Below, piece by piece: positions 29,540-39,205 of a stretch of 64,000 nucleotides of DNA (position 1 is its first letter; each line of letters starts with the position of its first letter). The stretch is taken from assembly GCF_036227485.1 (NCBI RefSeq), contig NZ_CP109479.1, positions 8,122,001 to 8,186,000 on the forward strand. The letters run 5' to 3'. The position numbers were made by a program, and so were the translations under genes. The stretch comes from Streptomyces sp. NBC_01451. Its GTDB lineage: Bacteria; Actinomycetota; Actinomycetes; Streptomycetales; Streptomycetaceae. Below the pieces are notes generated by a model. It saw nothing but the letters and a program-made list of their open reading frames with translations, did no database searches and was not told where the DNA came from.

Positions 29540-30032
29540 AACGCCGGACGGGCCCGTGCCGCCCCGTCCGGCAGGCCGTGCCGCAGGCACGCCTTCGCCG
29601 TCCGCTCCCCGACCGTCTCCTCCGGGTCCCGTGGCCCCGGGCGGCAGTGGGCGAAACGGCGTGCGGGTTTCGCACGCCGTCAACTCGGCGGCCGTGGATT
29701 CGTCCTGCCGGACGAATCCGACACATGAGCGGCACGCGCGTGTGCCGCTCGCCGGATCCACGCCGAGCACGGGCACCTCGCCCCCGTCCCGGGACCCGGT
29801 TGCCCCGGAGGGGTTTCACGGCGGCCCTCCCGCCCGCGTCATCCGGCCCCAGCAGGCCGGACACCTCGCCCCGGTGGATGCCGGGACCGACGCCGTCCAC
29901 CGCGCGGTCACGTCCCCGTGCGGCTTGCGCGGTCCCCGTACTCCCGGCGCGAGCTCCTTCGTGTGCGTTGTCATGCCCTCGGGTCTCGCCCCGAAGCCGG
30001 CCCTCCGGGACCGACCGCGCGTGCCTTCTTAT

Positions 30033-30050
30033 GTCCACCGAACGGTGGAC
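30033..30050. promoter_or_regulatory. Palindromic operator candidate upstream of the VKOR gene
   Basis: GTCCACCG-AA-CGGTGGAC is a perfect 8-bp inverted repeat 67 nt before the VKOR start. It is the size and symmetry of a dimeric repressor site. The regulator is unknown. Confidence 0.45.
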
Positions 30051-30116
30051 ACGCGCCCGCGTGCGGCACAATGACCGTGCCCGCCAGCCCCCCTCTCGAA
30101 GCAACGGAACGGCGTG

Positions 30117-30776
30117 ATGACCAAGACGACAGTGCTGAAGGACGGCGTCTCCACCGACCAGCCCGAGCCCCCCGCCGAGGCCGCGCGCTCCGTGGGCGGA
30201 AGCCGTGCGTTCGCCGTGATGCTGTTGCTCACCGGCGCGGCCGGACTGCTCGCGGCATGGGTCATCACGATCGACAAGTTCAAGCTGCTGGAAGCCAAGG
30301 TCGCGGGCACGACGTTCACGCCCGGCTGCAGCCTCAACCCCGTGGTGTCCTGCGGCAGCGTGATGGAGAGCAAGCAGGCCGCCGCCTTCGGGTTCCCCAA
30401 CCCGATGCTCGGCCTCGTCGCCTATGGCATCGTCATCTGCGTCGGCATGAGCCTGCTCGGCCGGGCCCGCTACCCGCGCTGGTACTGGCTCACCTTCAAC
30501 GCGGGCACCCTCTTCGGCGTCGGATTCTGCACCTGGCTCCAGTTCCAGTCCCTGTACCGGATCAACGCGCTGTGCCTGTGGTGCTCCCTCGCCTGGGTCG
30601 CGACGATCATCATGTTCTGGTACGTGACCTCGTTCAACGTGAGGAACGGCTTCATCCCCGCGCCGAAGTGGCTCAGGAGCTTCTTCGGCGAGTTCACCTG
30701 GGTCGTGCCGGTCCTGCACATCGGCATCATCGGGATGCTGATCCTGACCCGCTGGTGGGACTTCTGGACCAGCTGA
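30117..30776 (+). CDS. Vitamin K epoxide reductase (VKOR) family protein
   Basis: 219-residue polytopic membrane protein. A disordered N-terminus precedes TM1 (AFAVMLLLTGAAGLLAAWVIT), a periplasmic loop with two cysteines (CSLNPVVSC), then helices with the redox motif CLWC (NALCLWCSLAW). VKOR homologues in actinobacteria re-oxidise DsbA-like proteins using a quinone, supporting disulfide formation outside the cell. No thioredoxin-like domain is fused. The ATG at 30117 was taken; a GTG directly before it is also in frame. Confidence 0.92.
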   Translation: MTKTTVLKDGVSTDQPEPPAEAARSVGGSRAFAVMLLLTGAAGLLAAWVITIDKFKLLEAKVAGTTFTPGCSLNPVVSCGSVMESKQAAAFGFPNPMLGLVAYGIVICVGMSLLGRARYPRWYWLTFNAGTLFGVGFCTWLQFQSLYRINALCLWCSLAWVATIIMFWYVTSFNVRNGFIPAPKWLRSFFGEFTWVVPVLHIGIIGMLILTRWWDFWTS

Positions 30777-30791
30777 CAGGGCCCGCAGGCA

Positions 30792-30814
30792 TTGTCAGTG
30801 GCGTGACATAGGGT
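30792..30814 (+). promoter_or_regulatory. RecA-NDp type promoter of rarA, leaderless
   Basis: TTGTCAGTG (30792-30800), 8 nt, then TAGGGT (30809-30814), an exact match to TTGTCRGTG-N8-TANNNT. The -10 ends 7 nt before the GTG at 30822, so the transcript should begin at the start codon. No Shine-Dalgarno sequence is present, which agrees with this. Confidence 0.8.
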
Positions 30815-30821
30815 TTCCGAC

Positions 30822-32177
30822 GTGGAGCCCGACCTGTTCACCGCCGCAGCGGAAGCACGCCAGGAGAAGGACCCGTCCGGAAGTCCCCTGGCCGTGCGGA
30901 TGCGCCCGCGTGTCCTCGACGAGGTCGTGGGCCAGCAGCATCTGCTGAAGCCGGGGTCGCCGCTGCGCCGTCTCGTCGGCGAGAGCGAGGGCGGACCGGC
31001 CGGACCCTCGTCCGTGATCCTCTGGGGACCGCCCGGCACCGGCAAGACGACTCTGGCGTACGTCGTGTCGAAGGCCACCGACAAGCGCTTCGTCGAACTG
31101 TCGGCGATCACCGCGGGCGTCAAGGAGGTCCGCGCGGTCATCGACGGGGCCCGCCGCGCCACCGGCGGCTTCGGCAAGGAGACCGTCCTCTTCCTCGACG
31201 AGATCCACCGCTTCAGCAAGGCCCAGCAGGACTCCCTGCTTCCCGCCGTCGAGAACCGCTGGGTGACCCTCATCGCGGCGACCACCGAGAACCCGTACTT
31301 CTCGGTGATCTCGCCCCTTCTCTCCCGCTCCCTCCTCCTCACCCTCGAACCCCTCACGGACGACGACCTGCGCGCCCTGCTGCGCCGCGCGGTCGCCGAC
31401 GAGCGCGGCCTCAAGAGTGCCGTCACCCTGCCCGCGGACGCCGAGGAACACCTGCTGCGCATCGCCGGCGGAGACGCCCGCCGGGCCCTGACAGCCCTGG
31501 AGGCGGCCGCCGGAGCCGCGCTCGACAAGGGCGACGCGGACATCACCCTCCAGACCCTGGAGGAGACCGTCGACCGGGCGGCCGTGAAGTACGACCGTGA
31601 CGGCGACCAGCACTACGACGTCGCCAGCGCCCTCATCAAGTCCATCCGGGGCTCCGACGTCGACGCGGCCCTGCACTACCTCGCCCGCATGATCGAGGCC
31701 GGCGAGGACCCCCGGTTCATCGCCCGCCGCCTGATGATCTCCGCCAGCGAGGACATCGGCCTCGCCGATCCGAACGCCCTGCCGATAGCCGTCGCCGCCG
31801 CGCAGGCCGTCGCCATGATCGGCTTCCCGGAGGCCGCGCTCACCCTCAGCCACGCCACCATCGCCCTCGCCCTGGCCCCCAAGTCCAACGCGGCGACCAT
31901 GGCGATCGGCGCCGCCATGGAGGACGTGCGCAAGGGCCACGCGGGACCCGTGCCGATGCACCTGCGCGACGGGCACTACAAGGGCGCCGCCAAACTCGGC
32001 CACGCGCAGGGGTACGTGTACCCGCACGACCTGCCGGAAGGCATCGCCGAACAGCAGTACGCGCCGGAGGAGCTCAAGGACCGTACGTACTACGAACCGA
32101 CCCGGCACGGAGCCGAGGCCAGGTACGCGGACGCGGTCGAGTGGACCCGGAGACACCTCGGTCGCAAGCGGTCCTGA
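30822..32177 (+). CDS. rarA: Replication-associated recombination protein A (RarA/MgsA)
   Basis: 451-residue AAA+ ATPase. It has Walker [11 protein letters not shown], Walker [16 protein letters not shown], sensor 1 [10 protein letters not shown], sensor 2 [12 protein letters not shown] and the C-terminal tetramerisation region ([35 protein letters not shown]). RarA acts at stalled forks and gaps. The GTG at 30822 is fixed by the leaderless damage-type promoter immediately upstream. It lies between VKOR and rpsD on the same strand. Confidence 0.95.
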   Translation: MEPDLFTAAAEARQEKDPSGSPLAVRMRPRVLDEVVGQQHLLKPGSPLRRLVGESEGGPAGPSSVILWGPPGTGKTTLAYVVSKATDKRFVELSAITAGVKEVRAVIDGARRATGGFGKETVLFLDEIHRFSKAQQDSLLPAVENRWVTLIAATTENPYFSVISPLLSRSLLLTLEPLTDDDLRALLRRAVADERGLKSAVTLPADAEEHLLRIAGGDARRALTALEAAAGAALDKGDADITLQTLEETVDRAAVKYDRDGDQHYDVASALIKSIRGSDVDAALHYLARMIEAGEDPRFIARRLMISASEDIGLADPNALPIAVAAAQAVAMIGFPEAALTLSHATIALALAPKSNAATMAIGAAMEDVRKGHAGPVPMHLRDGHYKGAAKLGHAQGYVYPHDLPEGIAEQQYAPEELKDRTYYEPTRHGAEARYADAVEWTRRHLGRKRS

Positions 32178-32185
32178 GCACGCTG

Positions 32186-32191
32186 TAGAAT
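32186..32191 (+). promoter_or_regulatory. Candidate -10 of the rpsD transcript
   Basis: TAGAAT lies 9 nt after the rarA stop (32177), inside the 300-bp gap before rpsD. It is a near-consensus -10; no clear -35 is found 17-18 nt upstream. Starting near 32198 it would give a leader of about 280 nt. Confidence 0.45.
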
Positions 32192-32197
32192 CCTGCG

Positions 32198-32477
32198 CAG
32201 TGCTGCGTCCCGTGTCCGGCTCCGGTCGGCGCCTCAGGCGGGACAATCAGCCGGATCTTCTGATCCAGGAGCGTCGCGCACCTTCGTAGGTGTCGCGGGC
32301 AGCCCACCACCACCCGGGGTTCCGGGAACGGTCGGTGGGCCGTTCGTGTGCTGCACGTATGTGCCCAGCACAGGGGAACGGCTGCCTGGCGAGTCCCTCG
32401 CGGACCTGCCGGGAATCCCCGGCTGCGGATGCGACCTCCCGTAACCCTGAGGCAGCCGAAAAGGAAAAGGAAAAAGA
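32198..32477 (+). promoter_or_regulatory. Structured 5' leader of rpsD, possible S4 autoregulation
   Basis: Nested helices can be drawn by eye: 32302-32308 with 32334-32340 (7 bp, holding an inner CCCGG/CCGGG hairpin); 32339-32345 with 32376-32382 (7 bp, holding GTGCTG/CAGCAC); 32408-32413 with 32418-32423; and a long-range 8-bp pair 32380-32387 with 32450-32457. Some pairs are mutually exclusive at their edges. The last helix ends just before the purine-rich ribosome site AAGGAAAAGGAAAAAGA. A leader this long and paired suits feedback by S4 protein, as known for rpsD in other bacteria. Confidence 0.5.
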
Positions 32478-33092
32478 GTGGCGAACCAGTCCCGCCCCAA
32501 GGTCAAGAAGTCGCGTGCCCTGGGCATCGCGCTGACCCCGAAGGCCGTCAAGTACTTCGAGGCCCGCCCCTACCCGCCGGGTGAGCACGGTCGTGGCCGC
32601 AAGCAGAACTCGGACTACAAGGTCCGTCTGCTGGAGAAGCAGCGTCTGCGCGCGCAGTACGACGTGTCCGAGCGTCAGCTCGTCCGCGCCTACGAGCGTG
32701 CCGCGAAGACGCAGGGCAAGACCGGTGAGGCCCTGGTCATCGAGCTGGAGCGTCGTCTCGACGCCCTGGTTCTGCGTTCGGGCATCGCCCGCACGATCTA
32801 CCAGGCCCGCCAGATGGTCGTCCACGGCCACATCGAGGTCAACGGCCAGAAGGTCGACAAGCCGTCGTTCCGTGTCCGTCCCGACGACGTCGTGATGGTC
32901 CGCGAGCGCAGCCGCAGCAAGACCCTGTTCGAGGTCTCCCGCGCCGGTGGCTTCGCCCCCGACGGCGAGACCCCGCGCTACCTGCAGGTGAACCTCGGCG
33001 CCCTGGCCTTCCGCCTGGACCGCGAGCCGAACCGCAAGGAGATCCCGGTGATCTGCGACGAGCAGCTCGTCGTCGAGTACTACGCCCGCTGA
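32478..33092 (+). CDS. rpsD: 30S ribosomal protein S4
   Basis: 204-residue primary 16S-binding protein. The S4/RNA-binding domain is at [37 protein letters not shown] (~90-125). The N-terminus ([27 protein letters not shown]) has no CxxC pairs, so this is the zinc-independent form. The GTG start is preceded by AAGGAAAAGG. Unusually for ribosomal proteins it stands alone, away from the alpha operon, as in other Streptomyces. Confidence 0.97.
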   Translation: MANQSRPKVKKSRALGIALTPKAVKYFEARPYPPGEHGRGRKQNSDYKVRLLEKQRLRAQYDVSERQLVRAYERAAKTQGKTGEALVIELERRLDALVLRSGIARTIYQARQMVVHGHIEVNGQKVDKPSFRVRPDDVVMVRERSRSKTLFEVSRAGGFAPDGETPRYLQVNLGALAFRLDREPNRKEIPVICDEQLVVEYYAR

Positions 33093-33134
33093 TCCAGCGG
33101 TCGCAGCACCAGGCATCACCGGCTTCACGCCTCG

Positions 33135-33179
33135 GCCCGTCGTTCCCCCGCCCTCACCGGTGGGGGAGCGGCGGGCTTT
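33135..33179 (+). terminator. Terminator after rpsD
   Basis: GCCCGTCGTTCCCCC pairs with GGGGGAGCGGCGGGC through a 15-bp stem with two G-U pairs, followed by TTT. It lies 43 nt after the rpsD stop. Confidence 0.8.
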
Positions 33180-33345
33180 CGCGTACGGCCCCGCCCGCGT
33201 ACGACCGCCGTACCGGCAGGGCCCGTCCGGGTACGGAGAGGCACCTCAGGCGCGATAGGGTCGGGGGCGACTTTCGAAGTGTCCGGAACCCAAGTGAAGT
33301 ACCCCCAGAACACAGTCGATCTACGAGCGCAGAGAGCGGTGCGGT

Positions 33346-33792
33346 GTGACCGGTGGAGAGGTTGCCGGGATCCTGGTGGCCGTCTTCTGGGCGATCCTGG
33401 TCTCCTTCCTCGCCGTGGCGCTGGTGAGGCTGGCCCAGACGCTCAGGGCGACCACCAAGCTGGTCGCGGAGGTGACGGATCAGGCGGTGCCGCTGCTGGC
33501 CGACGCCTCCCAGGCCGTGCGCTCCGCACAGACGCAGATCGACCGGGTCGACGCCATCGCCACCGACGTCCAGGAGGTCACCTCCAACGCATCGGCGCTG
33601 TCGTCCACCGTCGCCTCGACCTTCGGCGGCCCCCTCGTCAAGGTCGCCGCGTTCGGATACGGCGTACGCCAGGCGATGAGCCGTACCAGGGCCGGCGAGG
33701 CGCCCGAGCCCGAGCGGGCCCGGCGCACCGTCGTCGTCGGCCGCACCGTACCGGCCCCGACGGGCCGAAAGCGCCGCAGGCAGAAGGGCTGA
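33346..33792 (+). CDS. DUF948 membrane-associated protein
   Basis: 148 residues. An N-terminal membrane helix (GEVAGILVAVFWAILVSFLAVALV) is followed by a long amphipathic helix typical of DUF948 (TLRATTKLVAEVTDQAVPLLADASQAV) and a basic tail. Function unknown. It is the first gene of a run leading into alaS, with the next gene 7 nt away. A possible -10 (TAGGGT, 33256-33261) lies 84 nt upstream. Confidence 0.8.
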   Translation: MTGGEVAGILVAVFWAILVSFLAVALVRLAQTLRATTKLVAEVTDQAVPLLADASQAVRSAQTQIDRVDAIATDVQEVTSNASALSSTVASTFGGPLVKVAAFGYGVRQAMSRTRAGEAPEPERARRTVVVGRTVPAPTGRKRRRQKG

Positions 33793-33799
33793 ACCTCGC

Positions 33800-34159
33800 A
33801 TGTTCCGCCGTACGTTCTGGTTCACCGCGGGCGCCGCGGCCGGTGTGTGGGCCACCACCAAGGTCAACCGCAAACTCCGGCAGCTGACCCCCGAGCACCT
33901 GGCCGCGCAGGCCGCCAACAAGGCGATCGAGGCCGGCCACCGGGTCAGGGACTTCGCCCTCGACGTACGGGCCGGGATGATCCAGCGCGAGGCAGAGCTG
34001 GGCGAGGCCCTCGGTATCGCCGAACCCCCGGGCCACGCGCTGCCCCCGCAGCGTCGGCTCGCCGCCCTCGACCGCGGGCCGGAAAACCTGAAGCACGATG
34101 AGAAGCACTACGGGATGCTGGACAACACGCACCCGTACAACCGGAATGAGGACCACTGA
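33800..34159 (+). CDS. Small protein with N-terminal membrane segment (DUF6167-like)
   Basis: 119 residues. It starts with a short hydrophobic segment ([22 protein letters not shown]), then a helix ([31 protein letters not shown]) and a polar C-terminus. It resembles the small protein that regularly lies between DUF948 and alaS in Streptomyces. Its function is unknown. Its stop overlaps the alaS ATG (TGATG). Confidence 0.75.
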   Translation: MFRRTFWFTAGAAAGVWATTKVNRKLRQLTPEHLAAQAANKAIEAGHRVRDFALDVRAGMIQREAELGEALGIAEPPGHALPPQRRLAALDRGPENLKHDEKHYGMLDNTHPYNRNEDH

Positions 34160-36831
34160 TGGAGTCGGCTGAAATTCGTCGCCGCTGGCTGAGCTTCTTC
34201 GAGGAGCGCGGTCACACCGTCGTCCCTTCGGCGTCGCTCATCGCGGACGACCCGACTCTTCTCCTGGTCAACGCGGGCATGGTCCCCTTCAAGCCCTACT
34301 TCCTCGGTGAGACGAAGCCGCCCGCCCCGCGCGCCACCAGCGTGCAGAAGTGCGTGCGTACGCCCGACATCGAAGAGGTCGGCAAGACCACCCGGCACGG
34401 CACGTTCTTCCAGATGTGCGGCAACTTCTCCTTCGGGGACTACTTCAAGGAAGGAGCCATCAAGTACGCCTGGGAGCTGCTCACCAACTCCGTCGCCGAC
34501 GGTGGCTACGGCCTTGAGCCCGAGAAGCTCTGGATCACCGTCTACCTCGACGACGACGAGGCCGAGCAGATCTGGCGCGAGCAGATCGGCGTCCCGGCCG
34601 AGCGCATCCAGCGCCTGGGCAAGAAGGACAACTTCTGGTCCATGGGCGTCCCCGGACCGTGCGGACCCTGCTCCGAGATCAACTACGACCGTGGCCCCGA
34701 GTTCGGCGTCGAGGGCGGCCCGGCCGTCAACGACGAGCGGTACGTGGAGATCTGGAACCTGGTCTTCATGCAGTACGAGCGTGGCGCCGGCGACGGCAAG
34801 GAGGACTTCCCGATCCTCGGGGACCTCCCGTCGCAGAACATCGACACCGGTCTCGGCCTCGAACGACTCGCCATGATCCTCCAGGGCGTACAGAACATGT
34901 ACGAGACCGACACCCTGCGCGTCGTCATGGACAAGGCCACCGAGCTGACCGGTGTGCGCTACGGCGAGAAGCACGACACCGACGTCTCCATGCGCGTGGT
35001 CGCCGACCACATCCGTACGTCCGTCATGCTCATCGGCGACGGCGTCACGCCCGGCAACGAGGGGCGCGGCTACGTGCTGCGCCGCATCATGCGCCGCGCC
35101 ATCCGCAACATGCGCCTGATGGGCGCCTCCGGACCGGTCGTCGCCGACCTCGTCGACGTCGTCATCAAGACGATGGGCCAGCAGTACCCGGAGCTCGTCA
35201 CCGACCGCAAGCGCATCGAGACCGTGGCCCTCGCCGAGGAGGCCGCCTTCCTCAAGGCCCTCAAGGGCGGCACCAACATCCTCGACACCGCCGTCACGGA
35301 GACCAAGGCCGGCGGTGGCAAGGTCCTCTCCGGCGACAAGGCCTTCCTGCTCCACGACACCTGGGGCTTCCCGATCGACCTCACCCTCGAAATGGCCGCC
35401 GAACAGGGCCTTTCCGTGGACGAGGACGGCTTCCGGCGCCTGATGAAGGAGCAGCGGGACCGCGCCAAGGCCGACGCCAAGGCCAAGAAGACCGGCCACG
35501 CCGACATGGGCGCCTACCGCGAGATCGCCGACGCCGCCGGTGAGACCGAGTTCGTCGGATACGACCGTACCGAGGGAGAGTCGACGGTCGTCGGCATCCT
35601 CGTCGACGGTGTCTCCTCCCCGGCCGCCAGCGAGGGCGACGAGGTCGAGATCGTCCTCGACCGCACCCCGTTCTACGCCGAGGGCGGCGGCCAGATCGGC
35701 GACACCGGCCGCATCAGGATCGACACCGGTGCCGTCATCGAGGTCCGCGACTGCCAGAAGCCGGTGCCCGGGGTGTATGTCCACAAGGGCGTCGTCCAGG
35801 TCGGCGAGGTGACCGTCGGTGCCAAGGCCCAGGCCGCCATCGACGTGCGCCGCCGCACGGCCATCGCCCGCGCCCACTCGGCCACCCACCTCACCCACCA
35901 GGCCCTGCGCGACGCCCTCGGACCGACGGCCGCCCAGGCCGGTTCCGAGAACCAGCCCGGCCGCTTCCGCTTCGACTTCGGTTCGCCGTCCGCCGTCCCG
36001 ACGGCCGTGATGACCGACGTCGAGCAGCAGATCAACGAGGTGCTCGCCCGAGACCTCGACGTGCACGCCGAGATCCTCAGCCTCGACGAGGCCAAGAAGC
36101 AGGGCGCCATCGCCGAGTTCGGCGAGAAGTACGGCGAGCGCGTGCGCGTCGTGACGATCGGCGACTTCTCCAAGGAGCTGTGCGGCGGCACGCACGTCCA
36201 CAACACCTCGCAGCTCGGCCTGGTCAAGCTCCTCGGCGAGTCGTCCATCGGCTCCGGCGTGCGGCGTATCGAGGCCCTGGTGGGCGTGGACGCCTACAAC
36301 TTCCTGGCCCGGGAGCACACGGTCGTCGCCCAGCTCCAGGAGCTGGTCAAGGGCCGCCCGGAGGAGCTTCCGGAGAAGGTCTCCGCCATGCTCGGCAAGC
36401 TGAAGGACGCCGAGAAGGAGATCGAGAAGTTCCGCGCCGAGAAGGTGCTCCAGGCCGCCGCCGGTCTCGCCCAGGGCGCCAAGGACGTCAACGGGGTCGC
36501 CCTCGTCACGGGCCAGGTCCCGGACGGCACGAGCGCCGACGACCTGCGCAAGCTGGTCCTCGACGTGCGGGGGCGCATCCAGGGCGGCCGGGCTGCCGTC
36601 GTCGCCCTCTTCACCACGGCCAACGGCAAGCCGCTGACGGTCATCGCCACCAACGAGGCCGCCCGCGAGCGTGGTCTCAAGGCGGGTGACCTGGTTCGTA
36701 CGGCCGCCAAGACCCTCGGTGGCGGCGGTGGCGGCAAGCCGGACGTCGCCCAGGGCGGTGGCCAGAACCCGGCCGCCATCGGCGATGCCGTCGACGCCGT
36801 CGAGCGCCTTGTGGCGGAAACGGCCAAGTGA
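34159..36831 (+). CDS. alaS: Alanyl-tRNA synthetase
   Basis: 890 residues. The class II catalytic core is at the N-terminus ([55 protein letters not shown]). The editing domain has the zinc-binding AHSATHLTH and CGGTHV. The C-terminal DHHA1/C-Ala region holds [19 protein letters not shown] and [15 protein letters not shown]. Full length for the family. It is coupled to the upstream small protein gene and overlaps ruvX by 4 nt. Confidence 0.97.
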   Translation: MESAEIRRRWLSFFEERGHTVVPSASLIADDPTLLLVNAGMVPFKPYFLGETKPPAPRATSVQKCVRTPDIEEVGKTTRHGTFFQMCGNFSFGDYFKEGAIKYAWELLTNSVADGGYGLEPEKLWITVYLDDDEAEQIWREQIGVPAERIQRLGKKDNFWSMGVPGPCGPCSEINYDRGPEFGVEGGPAVNDERYVEIWNLVFMQYERGAGDGKEDFPILGDLPSQNIDTGLGLERLAMILQGVQNMYETDTLRVVMDKATELTGVRYGEKHDTDVSMRVVADHIRTSVMLIGDGVTPGNEGRGYVLRRIMRRAIRNMRLMGASGPVVADLVDVVIKTMGQQYPELVTDRKRIETVALAEEAAFLKALKGGTNILDTAVTETKAGGGKVLSGDKAFLLHDTWGFPIDLTLEMAAEQGLSVDEDGFRRLMKEQRDRAKADAKAKKTGHADMGAYREIADAAGETEFVGYDRTEGESTVVGILVDGVSSPAASEGDEVEIVLDRTPFYAEGGGQIGDTGRIRIDTGAVIEVRDCQKPVPGVYVHKGVVQVGEVTVGAKAQAAIDVRRRTAIARAHSATHLTHQALRDALGPTAAQAGSENQPGRFRFDFGSPSAVPTAVMTDVEQQINEVLARDLDVHAEILSLDEAKKQGAIAEFGEKYGERVRVVTIGDFSKELCGGTHVHNTSQLGLVKLLGESSIGSGVRRIEALVGVDAYNFLAREHTVVAQLQELVKGRPEELPEKVSAMLGKLKDAEKEIEKFRAEKVLQAAAGLAQGAKDVNGVALVTGQVPDGTSADDLRKLVLDVRGRIQGGRAAVVALFTTANGKPLTVIATNEAARERGLKAGDLVRTAAKTLGGGGGGKPDVAQGGGQNPAAIGDAVDAVERLVAETAK

Positions 36832-37313
36832 GCGGCGACGACAACACGATGCGCCGCGGTCGTCGACTCGCGATCGACGTCGGGGACGCCCGGATCGGGG
36901 TCGCCTCGTGCGACCCCGACGGGATCCTCGCCACTCCGGTGGAGACGGTCCCGGGACGGGACGTTCCCGCAGCTCAGCGCAGGTTGAAGCAACTCGTCGA
37001 CGAGTACGAACCCATCGAGGTCGTCGTCGGCCTCCCTCGCTCCCTGAAGGGGAGCGAGGGCCCCGCCGCCGTCAAGGTCCGCGGCTTCGCCCAGCAGCTC
37101 GCCCGCCTGATCACGCCGGTCCCGGTCCGTCTGGTGGACGAGCGCATGACGACGGTGACGGCCAGTCAGGGACTGCGTGCCTCGGGCGTGAAATCGAAAA
37201 AGGGCAGATCGGTCATCGACCAGGCCGCAGCCGTGATCATCCTGCAGCAGGCCCTGGAATCCGAACGGGTGTCAGGTAAAGCACCCGGCGAGGGCGTCGA
37301 AGTGGTCATCTGA
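36828..37313 (+). CDS. yqgF: Putative pre-16S rRNA nuclease (YqgF/RuvX)
   Basis: 161-residue RNase H-fold protein. Active-site Asp is in [18 protein letters not shown], a second acidic site in [14 protein letters not shown] and a C-terminal Asp in [17 protein letters not shown]. The family matures the 16S rRNA 5' end. The GTG at 36828 overlaps the alaS stop. Widely conserved between alaS and mltG. Confidence 0.93.
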   Translation: MSGDDNTMRRGRRLAIDVGDARIGVASCDPDGILATPVETVPGRDVPAAQRRLKQLVDEYEPIEVVVGLPRSLKGSEGPAAVKVRGFAQQLARLITPVPVRLVDERMTTVTASQGLRASGVKSKKGRSVIDQAAAVIILQQALESERVSGKAPGEGVEVVI

Positions 37314-37438
37314 TCGCGATACGGTAACGTTCCGCGCGATTGTGGCTCTGTTCGAACAGTAGCCGCACAGTAAGAGGCGGAACGGTAGCGGCGATGTGGG
37401 GGCCGCGTGATCGGCCGCCTCGCGGCTCTAGGGGATTG

Positions 37439-39205
37439 ATGACTGAGTATGGCCGGGGCCCAGGCTCCGAACCGTGGCATCCGGAGGACCCGTTGTACGG
37501 GGACGGCGGATGGGAAGGACAGCAGGCCCAGGCCGACCAGTCCTCCTACGGCGGCCAGCCGCAGCACTACCCGCAGCAGCCGCAGCAGCAGTACGGCGAC
37601 TGGGGCACCGACGGCCAGCAGGCCGCCTACGGTCAGGCGCAGCAGCAGTACCCGCAGCAGTACCAGCAGCAGCCCCAGCCTCAGCAGTACCAGCAGTACG
37701 GTGACCAGGCCCACCAGCAGCAGTACGGCGATCAGGGCCAGCAGCAGTACGCGAACGGTGGCTGGGACGCCGGTCAGCAGGCACAGGTCCCGTACGTCGC
37801 CGACCCCACGGACCCGTACGCCCAGCAGGCCGCCGCGTACGGCGGTGAGCAGCCCGACTACTACGGCACGCCCGACGCCTACCCGCCGCCGGAGCCGCCG
37901 GCCAGGCGCCGTGCCGAGCCGGAACCCGAATCCGAGCCTCGGTCGGAACCGGAACCGCAGTCCGGCTGGGACCCCGGTCCCGACCAGGGCGAGCATGCCT
38001 TCTTCGCGGGTGGTGACGATGGCGACGACGCGGAGGACGAGGCCGAGGGGCGTCGGGGCCGCGGCAACCGGAAGGGCCGGGACGGCGACAAGGGCGGCAA
38101 GAGCGGAAAAGGCGGCAAGACCAAGAAGAGCCGCAACGGAACCGCCTGCCTTGTGGTCGTCCTGGTGTTCGGCGGCGGCATCGCCGGAATCGGCTATTTC
38201 GGATACCAGTTCTACCAGAACCGTTTCGGCGCGGCTCCCGACTACGCGGGTGACGGCACGAGCGCGACCGTGACGGTCGAGATCCCCAAGGGTGCGGGCG
38301 GTTACGAAATCGCCCAGGCGCTGAAGGCGAAAGGTGTCGTCAAGAGTGTCGACGCCTTCGTGGCCGCGCAGTCGGAGAACCCCGACGGGAAGAAGATCCA
38401 GGCCGGCGTCTATGTCCTGAACAAGGAGATGTCCGCCAAGAGCGCCGTCACGTTGATGCTCGATCCCAAGAGCCAGAACAATATGATCGTAAAGCCAGGG
38501 CAGCGGAACGTCCAGGTCTACGAGGAGATCGACAAGCATCTCGGGCTTTCCAAGGGCACTACCGCGAAGGTTGCCAAGGCGGAATACAAAAGCCTCGGAC
38601 TTCCGGACTGGGCGAACGACAACAAGGAAATCAAGGACCCGCTGGAAGGTTTCCTTTACCCGGCGACCTATCCGGCCGCCAAGGGCATGAAGCCCGCAGA
38701 ACTCCTTAAGGACATGGTCACGCAGGCCAGCGCGAAGTACGACGCGCTTGACCTCGAAGCCAAGGCCAAGGAGCTCAAACTCGACAGCCCGCTACAGGTT
38801 CTCACGGTCGCGAGCCTCGTCCAGGCCGAGGGCAAGACCATCGACGACTACCGCAAGATGGCGGAAGTGGTCTACAACCGTCTCGATTACTCGAACCCCG
38901 AGACCTACGGCTTCCTGCAGTTCGACTCGACCTTCAACTACGTGAAGAACGAGAGCAACATCGAAATCAGTGAGTCGGAGATCAACAGCAACAAGGACCC
39001 GTACAACACGTACACCAACAAGGGTCTGCCGCCCGGTCCGATCGGAAACCCGGGAGATGTGGCGATGAAGGCGACGCTGGATCCGACCGACGACGGCTGG
39101 TACTACTTCGTGGCGACCGACGGTGTGAGCAAGACCGAATTCGCCAAGACGCACGATGAATTCCTCAAGCTCAAGGACAAGTTCGATGCGAGAACGGGCA
39201 GCTGA
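37439..39205 (+). CDS. mltG: Endolytic murein transglycosylase MltG with long Gln/Tyr-rich N-terminus
   Basis: 588 residues. Residues ~28-130 are a low-complexity Q/Y/G region (QQQYGDWG, YQQQPQPQQYQQYGDQ). Then come an acidic and a Lys/Gly segment, one membrane helix near 234-257 (CLVVVLVFGGGIAGIGYFGY) and an extracellular YceG domain. The catalytic Glu is probably E464 in VASLVQAEGKTIDDYRKMAEVVYNRL. The enzyme cleaves nascent glycan strands. The ATG at 37439 follows AGGGGA. The cytosolic tail is far longer than in Gram-negative MltG. It overlaps aroE by 20 nt. Confidence 0.92.
   Translation: MTEYGRGPGSEPWHPEDPLYGDGGWEGQQAQADQSSYGGQPQHYPQQPQQQYGDWGTDGQQAAYGQAQQQYPQQYQQQPQPQQYQQYGDQAHQQQYGDQGQQQYANGGWDAGQQAQVPYVADPTDPYAQQAAAYGGEQPDYYGTPDAYPPPEPPARRRAEPEPESEPRSEPEPQSGWDPGPDQGEHAFFAGGDDGDDAEDEAEGRRGRGNRKGRDGDKGGKSGKGGKTKKSRNGTACLVVVLVFGGGIAGIGYFGYQFYQNRFGAAPDYAGDGTSATVTVEIPKGAGGYEIAQALKAKGVVKSVDAFVAAQSENPDGKKIQAGVYVLNKEMSAKSAVTLMLDPKSQNNMIVKPGQRNVQVYEEIDKHLGLSKGTTAKVAKAEYKSLGLPDWANDNKEIKDPLEGFLYPATYPAAKGMKPAELLKDMVTQASAKYDALDLEAKAKELKLDSPLQVLTVASLVQAEGKTIDDYRKMAEVVYNRLDYSNPETYGFLQFDSTFNYVKNESNIEISESEINSNKDPYNTYTNKGLPPGPIGNPGDVAMKATLDPTDDGWYYFVATDGVSKTEFAKTHDEFLKLKDKFDARTGS

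Larger units (their letters stand above)
29425..30116. other. Hairpin-rich intergenic region between hisS and the VKOR gene
   Basis: 692 bp with no convincing gene; ORFs on both strands match nothing I recognise. It contains the dispersed repeat (29473-29539) and then a run of strong inverted repeats: 29543-29552 with 29563-29572 (10 bp), 29577-29582 with 29586-29591, 29656-29665 with 29671-29680 (10 bp, 5-nt loop) and 29696-29705 with 29710-29719 (10 bp, 4-nt loop). A further palindrome near the VKOR start is listed separately. A non-coding RNA or a decayed sequence is possible. Confidence 0.5.

Noticed and set aside
29556..30074. 172-residue frame in the hisS-VKOR gap
   Set aside because: Pro/Arg/Ser-rich, overlaps the hairpin series, no ribosome site and no homology I recognise.
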